Source: Paenibacillus contaminans (GTDB lineage: Bacteria > Bacillota > Bacilli > Paenibacillales > NBRC-103111). From it: DNA of 48,120 nucleotides. Location of the stretch: NCBI RefSeq assembly GCF_003285015.1, contig NZ_QMFB01000051.1, forward strand, positions 1,795 through 49,914, in the 5' to 3' direction. Below are positions 17,145 to 26,700 of the stretch, one piece after another (within the stretch, counting starts at the first letter, position 1; every line of letters begins with the position of its first letter). Position numbers and translations under genes: made by a program. A model generated the notes under the pieces. It did no database searches. It worked only from the letters and a program-made list of their open reading frames with translations, and had not been told where the DNA came from.

Positions 17145-18107
17145 ATGACGCCGTACAGCGATTCATCGACCCGGCCTGCAGCAGTCGGACGCAAGCGCGG
17201 AAGAAGCGCGCTCCGTATCGTATTGGCGATAATCGTGACCGTGCTGATCGTACATACTTTCATGTATTACGTTTTCGTACCGAAGCAGCCCGACGTTTTT
17301 CAAGCGTTACAAAAGCCGCTCAATATCGCGCATCAAGGCGGTGAGCTTCTTGCCCCCTCCAACACGATGGCCGCTTTCGACATCGCACATTCGCTCGGCG
17401 TCGATGTACTGGAAACCGATATCCATATGACGAAAGACGGGCGGCTTGTCACCATTCATGACGCTACGGTCGACCGTACGACCGACGGCAAGGGCCGTGT
17501 CGACTCGTTTACGCTGGAGGAGCTTCAGAAGCTTGACGCAGGATATACGTTCGAGGATTTGAAGGGCGAGAAAAGCTACCGCGGCAAAGGCGCATACATC
17601 CCGGAGCTCGACGAGCTTTTTGCCAAATACGGCAAGGAGCATTATTTCAACATCGAAATCAAAGATACGTATCCCAAAACCGGAGAATCGCAAATCGAAC
17701 GAAAGCTGTGGGAGCTGATCGAGAAGTACGGGCTGGAGAAGAAGGTCATCGTCAACTCTTTCGATAACGGCATCGTCAAAAGATTTAATGAGTTTGCCGG
17801 TAATAAAGTCGCGATAGGAGCCGGTAAAAGCGAGGTCGTTAAATTCGTGCTGGCCCACAAAGCGCTTCTGCCGGGCTTCTACCGTCCCGGAGCGCAAGTA
17901 TTGCAAATTCCGACGGAAAACAGCGGCTTCAACCTGAAAACCCGCAGCCTGATCGAAGGCGCCCATCGGCTGAACATGCAGGTCCACTACTGGACGATTG
18001 ACGACAAAGCCGAGATGAAGGAGCTGATCGAGCTCGGCGCCGACGGGATCATGACGAACAGGCCGGATCTGCTGAAGGAAGTCATTCAGGAAATGGGACT
18101 GAAATGA
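17145..18107 (+). CDS. membrane-anchored glycerophosphodiester phosphodiesterase-like protein
   Basis: A 320-residue GDPD-family TIM barrel behind one N-terminal membrane helix (about 22-44). Members hydrolyse glycerophosphodiesters or related phosphodiesters, in Gram-positives sometimes teichoic acid or lysophospholipid. Motifs seen: AHQGGELLAPSNT (61-74), VLETDIH (Glu90, Asp92) and IHDATVDRTTDG (His105). The catalytic His63 is kept, but the usual HR is HQ and the Glu of ENT is Ser72, so one classical metal ligand is missing; activity may be altered, although some family branches carry this form. The ATG follows a GGGGGA site 26 bases after the MORN gene, and a terminator closes the operon. 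Confidence 0.85.
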   Translation: MTPYSDSSTRPAAVGRKRGRSALRIVLAIIVTVLIVHTFMYYVFVPKQPDVFQALQKPLNIAHQGGELLAPSNTMAAFDIAHSLGVDVLETDIHMTKDGRLVTIHDATVDRTTDGKGRVDSFTLEELQKLDAGYTFEDLKGEKSYRGKGAYIPELDELFAKYGKEHYFNIEIKDTYPKTGESQIERKLWELIEKYGLEKKVIVNSFDNGIVKRFNEFAGNKVAIGAGKSEVVKFVLAHKALLPGFYRPGAQVLQIPTENSGFNLKTRSLIEGAHRLNMQVHYWTIDDKAEMKELIELGADGIMTNRPDLLKEVIQEMGLK

Positions 18108-18165
18108 TCCTATAAGAAACTTTGCGAACTTACCCAAGCTCTAGGGACTATCCCATGGGCAAAAG

Positions 18166-18210
18166 AGAACCTCCAGTCCTGCTTTAACCAAGCGGAATGG
18201 AGGTTCTTTT
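18166..18210 (+). terminator. intrinsic terminator between convergent operons
   Basis: Perfect 10-bp stem (AGAACCTCCA / TGGAGGTTCT) with a 22-base loop, followed by TTTTG on the plus strand and CTCTTTTG on the minus strand. It ends the DUF4280-MORN-phosphodiesterase operon and may also stop minus-strand transcripts. Confidence 0.85.
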
Positions 18211-18245
18211 GTGTAAAATTCTCGATTCCCCGCAACCCGGGAATA

Positions 18246-18281
18246 AAAATCGCCGGCAGCCGTATATCGTTATTCGGCTGC
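18246..18281 (-). terminator. possible terminator overlapping the stop codon of the stalk/binding-protein gene
   Basis: On the minus strand GCAGCCG and CGGCTGC form a 7-bp stem whose loop holds the TAA stop; CGGCGATTTTT follows. Plausible terminator, weaker than the one next to it. Confidence 0.4.
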
Positions 18282-20126
18282 GTTCATTTTGGCATACGCT
18301 TCGTTCAGCTTCTTCAAAATATCCGTGTAAGCAGGATCATTCGTCAGCTTCTGCACGTATGCTTGCCACTGCTCGGTAGATATTTTGCCCATGATGTAAC
18401 TCAGCTTCATTTCGGTCGTTTTCACGTCCAGCTCATGCAGCTTGGCTTTATCCTCCGCTTCCAGCAGTCGGCCGTCCACAGGATTAACCGCATCGAACGA
18501 AAGCTTCTCCCTCTCCTGCAATACGGCTTGCTTGAGCGCCGCGGCAGCATCCTCCGTACGTTCGCCTCCTGCGTTCCAGCCGATTGTTTGATCCAGTTGC
18601 TCCGCTGTTTGGCGGCTCAGGCCGTCCGCAAAATCGCCGGCGCTTCCCGTTCCGGCCAGCCGTTCGAGGAAAGAAAGAATTTGAATCGTTTTCGCTTCGG
18701 ATACGTTGTACGGTATCGCGAACATGCCGGCTTGGCCGGAGCCGACCGGGACGACGCTTGTTTTGCCGTTAGCCTGCAGAGACGGCAGCGGAACGACATC
18801 CGCTTTCGCAGCCGTTTGCCGCAGCTGCCCGCTTATCCGGACCGCTTCGTCCAAGGAAAGACTTCCTATTCCCGCGTTTCCTTCCGCTATGCCGAAAGTC
18901 GGGGAGTCTGCGTCCTTGGCGAAATCCCCCTTCAGCAAGCCGTCGCGGAACGCGCGGCTCAGCCACTGCAGCGCTTCGAGCTCTCCAGGCGCAGCGATCG
19001 TATCGACAATTTTACCGTCCGCCAGTTTGAAGCGGCCTGCGCTTTCATTAAACACATGCTCGACCCATGCAAAATCGCCGAGACTGTCGGACCCGACATT
19101 GCCGGCCATACCGATTGTATCGTTGCGGCCGTTGCCGTCAGGATCCTTGCTCTTGAAATCGGCCATCACCTTGTAGAGCTCGTCCATCGTTTGCGGAAGC
19201 TCCAGGTCCAGCGGCTTCAGCCAGTCCGCACGAAGCGCCGGGAACCTTTCGTCATAGGGAGATTTCAGCTTTGCCAAACCGAATAAACGGCCTTCGATCC
19301 GCAAGTCCTTCGCTTGCTGCGACAGCTTGTCCAGGTTCGGGAATTTCGGCAATTTGTCCGTCAAATCCCGGAATATCCCCGGCAGCATTGTTAACGGATA
19401 TACGGTTTGATCCGGAACGAACAGCAAATCCGGCAAATCGTTTGCGGCGATCATTAGATTCAATTTTTGCTGGTAATGCTCCGCAGGAACGGCGATAAGC
19501 TCGAGCCGGATGCCGGTTTCTTCCTCTACCTTCTTGAAGATCGCTTCCGCATGCTTTTGATCGGTTAACGAATCCGTTCTGTAAACGATTCTAAGCTCCG
19601 TTAAATCTTGTCCTTCGCCGATTGAAATTTCCTGCCATAGCCCGTCCCAACGCACTTCGCGCTTGTCCGCTTCCGCGACAAAACGAAGCGGAATATATGG
19701 AACGCCACCCAGCAGCTTTGGTGCCGCCGGCATTTTCAGTTTCTCCCCATTTACTGTCGCTTCATCGCTGCCGATCGTCAAGCGCAGCGATAAATTCCGC
19801 TTCTCCGCACTGACCGTCCCCGTTTTCTCGTCCCAAGCCGTTTCGAAGCCGAGCCGTTCCAGCAGCGGACCGTAAGGCGCCAGCGTGTTGCCTTCTTCAA
19901 TAACCGGCGGAGTTTGGAAGGTTATTTTTCCCGTTCGCAGAAAAACGCCGATCGTCCTGTTCTCCTCCAAGCCTTCGGCCTGCGTCAGGTCTTCCGTGTC
20001 CCAAACGCCGCCGGCGTAACTTGCGCTGCTTCCTGCCGCTTGCGGCGGCTGCACGTCTTGCGCATAGGCCGAAGGTCCGACGAGCATGGTTGCGGCAATA
20101 CCGGATAGCACCCATTTTTTACGCAT
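18270..20126 (-). CDS. stalk domain fused to an ABC-type extracellular solute-binding protein
   Basis: A secreted 618-residue fusion. A signal peptide ends near SAYA-QD; there is no lipobox cysteine. Residues about 55-170 form a stalk (copper amine oxidase N-terminal-like) domain (LAPYGPLLERLGFETAWDE, then VPYIPLRFVAE). From about 175 it is a family-1-like solute-binding protein (ELRIVYRT, LPDLLFVPDQ, and a DPDGNGRND calcium-type loop seen in many Paenibacillaceae sugar-binding proteins). No permease genes follow it, and being neither a lipoprotein nor next to its own transporter it may be wall-held through the stalk part, catching glycans for the upstream transporter. The ATG has a GGAG site 10 bases upstream. 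A long structured leader precedes it. Confidence 0.82.
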   Translation of the reverse strand: MRKKWVLSGIAATMLVGPSAYAQDVQPPQAAGSSASYAGGVWDTEDLTQAEGLEENRTIGVFLRTGKITFQTPPVIEEGNTLAPYGPLLERLGFETAWDEKTGTVSAEKRNLSLRLTIGSDEATVNGEKLKMPAAPKLLGGVPYIPLRFVAEADKREVRWDGLWQEISIGEGQDLTELRIVYRTDSLTDQKHAEAIFKKVEEETGIRLELIAVPAEHYQQKLNLMIAANDLPDLLFVPDQTVYPLTMLPGIFRDLTDKLPKFPNLDKLSQQAKDLRIEGRLFGLAKLKSPYDERFPALRADWLKPLDLELPQTMDELYKVMADFKSKDPDGNGRNDTIGMAGNVGSDSLGDFAWVEHVFNESAGRFKLADGKIVDTIAAPGELEALQWLSRAFRDGLLKGDFAKDADSPTFGIAEGNAGIGSLSLDEAVRISGQLRQTAAKADVVPLPSLQANGKTSVVPVGSGQAGMFAIPYNVSEAKTIQILSFLERLAGTGSAGDFADGLSRQTAEQLDQTIGWNAGGERTEDAAAALKQAVLQEREKLSFDAVNPVDGRLLEAEDKAKLHELDVKTTEMKLSYIMGKISTEQWQAYVQKLTNDPAYTDILKKLNEAYAKMNAAE

Positions 20127-20429
20127 GTATGATCATCTCCGTATGTAAATATTTTCATACCTGTATACCATACGAGGAAGGACCTTTAAAGGTTGCACGA
20201 TTTTACCGTCAAGACCTGCTCTTTTGGGACTTGCTCCGCGGGGAACCGGGTCGCAATCGGGGCCTGGGAGCCTATCTTTGCCAGCGTAGCTGATTCCCCC
20301 GAACCTCCGGGAAGCAAACAGGCACTCCATCCGAAGCCGGATGAAATGCCTGCGGTTTGCCGCCTAATATCCCATTCCGCACTGCGTGCGACTCCCCGCG
20401 CGCATCGCCGTCCTCAAAACCGGCAGCCT
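20127..20429 (-). promoter_or_regulatory. structured 5' leader, candidate cis-regulatory RNA
   Basis: The 300 bases before the stalk/binding-protein gene are rich in nested pairing on the minus strand. One long hairpin spans 20314-20360 (GCAAAC/GTTTGC outside, CAGGCA/TGCCTG, then ATCCG/CGGAT around GCTT). It is followed by a G-rich block (20289-20313, read CCCGGAGGTTCGGGGGAATC), then ACCCGG and CCGCGGAGCAAG, which can pair back with the GCTTCC end. A perfect 12-base palindrome ACCTTTAAAGGT lies at 20182-20193. The GGAGGT.CGGGGGAA and ACCCG blocks recall the ydaO/yuaA (c-di-AMP) riboswitch, which often precedes wall-protein genes, but its conserved GGGGTGAATC and CAGCTAAC elements are not seen. 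I therefore give no class. Confidence 0.35.
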
Positions 20430-23400
20430 TTATTTCCGCACGCTGCTATGCGTTAAAGGAATGCGGAACGCCGCCCCCTCCGCCACATCGTACAAATAAC
20501 CTTCGCCGAGATCGCTCGGGTTCGCGTATGCGCGAATCGTCGTTATACGGCCGATGTTTATGCTGTAACGGCCGCCGCCGAGCTCCGCAGCGCCGCAAAT
20601 GCGGTATGCCGCATTGCGCACACCGTCGTTCGCGACGATAATCATCGCGCCTTGCAGCTGCGAGAGATCGACGCCGACGGCATTCATCTCAACGATCAAT
20701 TCGTTCCGCACGGATAATTCCCGCGTAAAATCGAAAACCGTTCCGGTCAGCGCCGCCGCTTGCCCGGAATCCGGCTCGCCTATCGGAGCGAAAACCGTCC
20801 CGTCGTGGACGTAACGGTACGTCTCCCGGCCGTTCCGCTCGCTGTAAACGCCGAACGATCCCTTAAAGCGAAGCATGCCGCCGACGACGTATTTGATCGA
20901 AGGGTCGAGGCTGCTCGCGATCGTATCGACGCGGCCGTCGGCCAATGCGACCCGAACCGCCACGGCATCGGCTCCCGATACGGGAACACCGTTTGCGGTC
21001 ATTCCAGCCGGCTCGATCGAGGAGACGAACCGTTCTCCTTTATAAGTTTCGATGACGGACGTAAAAGAGCTTTCCAGATCGGACCCTGTCCGCTTCGCCA
21101 GCATATACCGGAGGGAAGACGGGTTGCCCGGCTTGTTGCGCGGCGGCATGCCGTCGGCAAGCGCCACCTCGTCCAGCTCGCCGAGCATCGTCAGCCTTAC
21201 GTGAACATCCGTTGGCGCACCCTCTCCGGCGCCGTATACGTTCCACGTATCCTTCAGCTTCCAGTCGACGCTGAACGCAGCCCCGGGCTGGCGGTCGCGG
21301 TCGACGTTTCTCAGCCAATGATAACCGCTGCCCCGATAGTTCCAGCCTTCGATATCGTCCGCCCGGACGCCGAACGGTACGTCTGGACCTGCGTAAGTAC
21401 CCTCGTATACGCCTGATTCGTCCGCCTGCCGCGACATGCTCAGCCCCGCCGTCGTAACCTCCGCGTCCGCGCCGTGAAAGCTGAAGCAATGCTCGCTGCC
21501 TCCTTTAACGCGAAAAATGTCCACGGCGTACGAGTTAACCTCATCCGCACGAATCATGGCCGTCATTCGGCGGTAAAGACGGGTCTGCGGGTATACAAGC
21601 GGCGCCTCGACATCGATAAGCTGCACGGCGCCGCTATCGTCAAAATGATGAGGCAAACCGACCCATTGCGGCGATTGCTTGCGCTTGTCGACGACGACGG
21701 TATTATGGCTGACCGTATTGATCACCCATTGCGCGCGATGCATATCCACGTCGTCCGCAAACTCCGGATAGCCGAGATCCGGGGTTACATCCAGCCCGAA
21801 CCCGTGCATGCCGATCTGCAGCGTATCGAAATGTCCATGGCCCGTATTGCGGCCGTAGTACATCCAAACATCCCGCAGCGTATTCGCTTCGCCGTTTCCC
21901 GCCGCAACACGCTCCGCACCAGCGCTAGCGCCAGCCTCGGTCTCGCACAGGGAGCCGAAGCCCGAACCGGAGCTATAGCCGTCGCGCAGCGCGGCAAGGC
22001 CGTAGCCGGTTTCATTGCCGCTATCCATCGCTAGCGTACCATGAGCGGCAACCGCTTGGCGTATCGCCTCGGCGATTTGCTCCGGCTCTTCGGCGAATAT
22101 GTTCCGGTGTATGCCGTCCGCCGAATCGCCGTTCAATTTGTATGCCCACTGCGCGAACAACGGATCGCCGTATTTATCGAATCCCTTAAGTACGTCGGAC
22201 ATTCTCGCCCCGATGCCCGGTTTGCCCGTGCTGCCGGTATCGCCGGTGTTATTCGTGTATCGCTCGATAAAAATTTGCGGCAGCAGCGCGTAAAACATGC
22301 CGCGGAATTTTACGTTCCGGTATAAATCCGCCTCGGGGTATTTGTCGTAACCGTCCAAAATATCCGCCGTTTCCTGATGCTCGGTCAGCCATAGCGCATT
22401 GTAGCCCGGCGACGCCTCATCGCCGTTGCCGTCCCGGTCGACCAGACAAACGAGCGAGTTGAATACGTTGCCGCCGGTTACCCGCCATGGATCGGACTCC
22501 AAGCCTCCCGTTTGAAAGACGAAATCGAGCCATTCCTTCGTCTCCGGCATCGTATCGTAGACGACAGCCGCCATCGCCAGCGCGCTTTGATGCATGCCGT
22601 CATTGCCGTGAACCTGCGCATTTCGAACGGCCGGGAACACCTGCTTGACGATGCCGTCCTCGATATTGCGGCGGATCGCGTCCCCGCTCGTTTTCGGGTT
22701 CGCCAGCTTGCAGGACGCCGCCTTCCGGCTTAAGAACGCTACCGTTTCCGGATCGTCCGCAGCGGGATAAAACGCATCGTACGCCCGCAGCAAATCTTTA
22801 ATGAGGAACGTTTCCCATATGTTCCCTATCACTTTGCCTTGGCCCGTCAAGCCATGAGAGTTCAAGAACGATTTGGCGTCGTGCCAAGATATGTCCATAT
22901 CGGGGTACACATCCGCGATCCGGTCGAGCAGCACAAGACCGGATCGTGCGTATTTCGCGTCGCCCGTGTATAGATACGCATCGCGCAAATGATTGACAGC
23001 CTCGTTCAGCAGTCCGTCCGCTCCAAACCATAATATCCAGTGAACATAATAAGCGATGAACGTGTACCGGACGCCGTTCTCGTCCACCCATCCGAAACCG
23101 TCGTCAACGCCCCAGTCCGGCCCTTTTTCCGGATAAAGCGTATTGACAAGCAAGCAACGGTCCGCTAATCCGGGCTGAAAAATTCCGTGCACGTCAAGCC
23201 CGCTCGCGTAATACGCGCCGAAATCGTTGGATGGGAACGTATAACCGCTCGACGGATCGACGATTTTCCAAGGCTCGTTAAGCGGATCTCCGCGATACGG
23301 ATAGTTCCCGTAAGCATCGATGCCGCGGCCTGTAATCGGGCTTCCCATTGCTTGATTCACGCCGTAGCTTCGCGGGAGCGTCTGCGCCGGCACGGCGGAC

Positions 23401-23663
23401 CAGAGCGCATCCAATCCGAAGGCGGCATATCGCTCCGCTTTGCTTACGGCGGAGTCGCGCAAGCCTGCTGCCCATCCGTAATTCCGTACATTTTTACGCG
23501 CCGCCGCCACCTTCTCGGACGTATACAGCGAAGATCGCTTTTTCGCGCACGTTATATGGCCGCGCATCGCTTCTGCCGGCACCTCGCCGGATTGGCCATC
23601 CGATACCGGAAGCCGACTGTCAGACTGCCCGGAACCGCCTTCATCCTTCTTATTATGCAGCAT
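20430..23663 (-). CDS. heparinase II/III-family polysaccharide lyase-like protein
   Basis: A 1077-residue protein with the fold order of heparinase II/III-type lyases: an alpha/alpha toroid in the first half (HWILWFGADGLLNEAVNHL and similar helices) and a beta-sandwich in the second. The hallmark joins the two: GHGHFDTLQIGMHGFGLD with a conserved His, then VSHNTVVVD. Such enzymes cleave uronic-acid-containing polysaccharides by beta-elimination. No signal peptide is visible, so it should act on imported oligosaccharides in the cytoplasm. I prefer the ATG of MLHNKK, with a GGAGGTGG site about 10 bases upstream, over the GTG three codons earlier. It follows a second heparinase-like gene 68 bases downstream of the latter's stop. 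The substrate cannot be told. Confidence 0.85.
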   Translation of the reverse strand: MLHNKKDEGGSGQSDSRLPVSDGQSGEVPAEAMRGHITCAKKRSSLYTSEKVAAARKNVRNYGWAAGLRDSAVSKAERYAAFGLDALWSAVPAQTLPRSYGVNQAMGSPITGRGIDAYGNYPYRGDPLNEPWKIVDPSSGYTFPSNDFGAYYASGLDVHGIFQPGLADRCLLVNTLYPEKGPDWGVDDGFGWVDENGVRYTFIAYYVHWILWFGADGLLNEAVNHLRDAYLYTGDAKYARSGLVLLDRIADVYPDMDISWHDAKSFLNSHGLTGQGKVIGNIWETFLIKDLLRAYDAFYPAADDPETVAFLSRKAASCKLANPKTSGDAIRRNIEDGIVKQVFPAVRNAQVHGNDGMHQSALAMAAVVYDTMPETKEWLDFVFQTGGLESDPWRVTGGNVFNSLVCLVDRDGNGDEASPGYNALWLTEHQETADILDGYDKYPEADLYRNVKFRGMFYALLPQIFIERYTNNTGDTGSTGKPGIGARMSDVLKGFDKYGDPLFAQWAYKLNGDSADGIHRNIFAEEPEQIAEAIRQAVAAHGTLAMDSGNETGYGLAALRDGYSSGSGFGSLCETEAGASAGAERVAAGNGEANTLRDVWMYYGRNTGHGHFDTLQIGMHGFGLDVTPDLGYPEFADDVDMHRAQWVINTVSHNTVVVDKRKQSPQWVGLPHHFDDSGAVQLIDVEAPLVYPQTRLYRRMTAMIRADEVNSYAVDIFRVKGGSEHCFSFHGADAEVTTAGLSMSRQADESGVYEGTYAGPDVPFGVRADDIEGWNYRGSGYHWLRNVDRDRQPGAAFSVDWKLKDTWNVYGAGEGAPTDVHVRLTMLGELDEVALADGMPPRNKPGNPSSLRYMLAKRTGSDLESSFTSVIETYKGERFVSSIEPAGMTANGVPVSGADAVAVRVALADGRVDTIASSLDPSIKYVVGGMLRFKGSFGVYSERNGRETYRYVHDGTVFAPIGEPDSGQAAALTGTVFDFTRELSVRNELIVEMNAVGVDLSQLQGAMIIVANDGVRNAAYRICGAAELGGGRYSINIGRITTIRAYANPSDLGEGYLYDVAEGAAFRIPLTHSSVRK

Positions 23664-23731
23664 GATCCCCACGCCACCTCCAGCGCCTTATTATCCGTTC
23701 ATCCTTTGTTCAATCACATCCGGATACAGCT

Positions 23732-26700
23732 TCATCCCATCCATACATGCCGATGCACCGAGAAACTGTCGCCAGGCTTGATGTCCGTATAAACGTCCTT
23801 CCCGTCGAATTCGAACCGTTTTTTGCCGGCGAGCGCATGTTTTTTCTCTATCGCTTCCCAATTCGCGTCCAGCAAAAAAAGCGTCATTTCGGACTGGAAC
23901 GATAGCTTCCGCCCCTCGATCGTTACGTCGCGCATCATGTACGTAGAAGGCTTCGCATAGTCGGGAGCGTCGAGGAAAGCGACTCTCCCTTCCAGCTCGG
24001 AAGCGGCGATCGATTCGTCGGCAGAAAGCTCGATCGAAACCCGTCCGGTTACATAATCGGCATCCGCAACCGCGCCCGTGAGGGAGGTGCCGTTTCGAGC
24101 CACGCGGAAATCTCCCGCTTCCACCCGGCTAACCCCGACAGCTTCGGCTTTCTCCAGCTTATCCCCGTCATAACGAAGCAGCAGCGCACGCGCATCGCTC
24201 GAGAAGCTGCGGCCCGCCGAATCCAAAAAGCTGACGGGCTCCGTATCTTCGCGGTTTGCGATTACGACATCCCGCCTGCCGTCCTCGAAAACGATTTCGA
24301 TGCCGACCGCTCGGAATTGTCCCGGCCCCTTGGACAAATCCAGCACCGGCTCCTCACCCGATGCGCGCCGCGCTTCCCCGGCCAAATCCGTCCGCTTTAA
24401 CGGACGTACCTCGCGGATAAAGCTCTTTGCTTCAAACGGCTCAAGCACGGTAACGAAGCTGGCAGCGTGAATGTCTGCATGCTCATCCCGGTCGCGCCAC
24501 ATGACGAACGGGAGCCAGGACGACTTGCCCGTTTCCTCGCCTCCACGCTCGCCCAATGCGCACACGAGCTCCCGCTCCGATTCCCCTTCGTCGGGAACGG
24601 CATGAAAACGCAGCGACGCATGCTTGTAGCCGAACGTCCAGGAGAACGACCGATCGGGCTTCGCCTTTTTCCATGCCTTCATCCATCCATAACCCGGTTG
24701 GCTGTACAGCTCCACCTCCGGCCCCGCCATCGTTCCTTCAAGCGTTTTCCACCGCTCGCCGGAAATGCCGTCGAATTGGAGGCCGTCAAGCGGCAAATCC
24801 AATCCAATCGTATTATAATCGAACGTAGTTCCGCCCCGGGCAAAGTTGACGTCCACAACATACGCATCCTCGCCGTTCGGCGCAGTCACGAGCCAGCACC
24901 AGCGTTCCATATGGCTCCCCGGATAAGCGACGGTGTTTTCCATCCCCGATCCCTGCAGCAGTTTGCCTTCGTAATGGCATTTCAGCCTGGAGTAGGACGG
25001 CTTCTGGTTTTGCCCGTCTTTTACGACAATCGTGCAAGCGGCGGAATGAACCTCCCATCCCTGAAATTTGGGACTAATCCACGTGAACGGATATCTACCG
25101 GCCCCGGAAAGCAAATGGTATCCGTAAGCGCCTATCCATAACCCAAGCTTATCGCCATGCTCGTGGGCGGCGGTAGGTTGACCGTATAACACCACATGCT
25201 TGCGGTTCCGCGCATTCGTCCCCGCCCGCAATATGCTCGTTTCGGAATCCTGCAGCAGACAGGATTTTTGTCCCCGTTCGGAAGTTATACCGTACGAATC
25301 GTATTCGGACCGATCCCTCGCCGTGGCGAGCAGCAAAAGCGCGTTGTTCAAATAAGTGTCCTTCGCGCTCCGGAGCCTGTAGGCTTCCAGCTCTTCGTTT
25401 AGAAAATGACTCAGGATCGGTGCGATATCCGCTCTCAATGACGGCATCCTGTCGAAGGCGATTTCCATCACCGGATTATAATCGAAAGCGCCGTTCCTGC
25501 GTCCTTCCGCAAGCGGCTCCTCGTTGTCGCCGCTCGTATCGCCGAACATCGGCGTCAGCCCGCCGAACTGGAGCTGGAAATACAGGTTGCCGATCTGTGC
25601 GATCCCGTACCTGCGGTCTTCGAACATATCGATGCCGTCCGGAAAATAAGATCCGTCCTCGAACCTGTAGTTGTTGTTCGCCATCAAGAGCATTTGCTTG
25701 CAAATATGACCGATATATTGCGGCGAATCGTATGCGTACCGGCCGTCGCGAAAAAAGCTGTTTCTGATTTTGGACTGCAGGCTGTAAGGCCCTTCGTTAA
25801 GCACATATTGCATAAGCGGTCCGCTTCCCATGAAAGAGGCGATCATCAATTGCAGATGAATGTAACGCATCGACCAATCGGAACGCTTGTTTTTTTCAAG
25901 CTCGCATGAATAAAGCAAATAGGGAAGCATCCCGTATACAGCTTTTTTAACGCAAAACGGTTCGCTCCGCTCGCCGCGGTCCGGTCCCGGCAAAGAAGCG
26001 AAGCATTCCTGCAGCCTCGAACTTAACCCGTCGATTTCATCGTACAAGAGATCCGCCGCTTCCAAAAGGTTGGACATCCAAGAGGATTCCGTCGTCGAAG
26101 GTTCGGCGATATTTACCGTATCCGAATATGTACCGTCGCCGTAGTTGCCATTCATATACGGAAGCAGCTCCGCAATGCGGCCGATCAATAGGAGCGCCTT
26201 GCAGGCATATTCGCTTCGGCCGGTCAGCACGAAAGCGTACGCCAGGTTGTTGATCGCTCCCGCATATTTTTTGCCGCTCGTCTCCGGACAAACGGTCTTG
26301 TCTTCGAGTACCGGACAATACGGGCTTCCCAGAAGCATGGATAGCAGGAACAGCCGGTAGGATGCGGTAAACATATAGCGGACTCCCGGGTTCGGAAATC
26401 CGTCGGGAGCCATAAAGCCTTCCCCGCCGTCATGGAACTCGAGCTCCTCGCCCGTTCCCGGATTCGTAAGCTTCATCCCGTTCCGCCACCAAACGCCGGT
26501 CGCCGGATTGTAGTACTCATACGGCCTTTCCAGACACACTTGAAAAGCGCTGCGATTGCCTTCGTGCAGAGGATCGCCGAAATATTGCCCGGGGGTCAGC
26601 GCCCTTGGGTTGCCGTCAGGCACCAGAGCCAGCAGCTCCTCATCCGATTTCGCAGCCCAATAATCCGCCGTTTCCAGCACCGCTTCCTTTATTTTGCGGC

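Noticed and set aside
20229..20313. plus-strand TPP riboswitch suggested by a TGCCAGCGTAG string
   Set aside because: The CTGAGA and ACCTGA elements are missing and no plus-strand gene follows; the leader belongs to the minus-strand gene.
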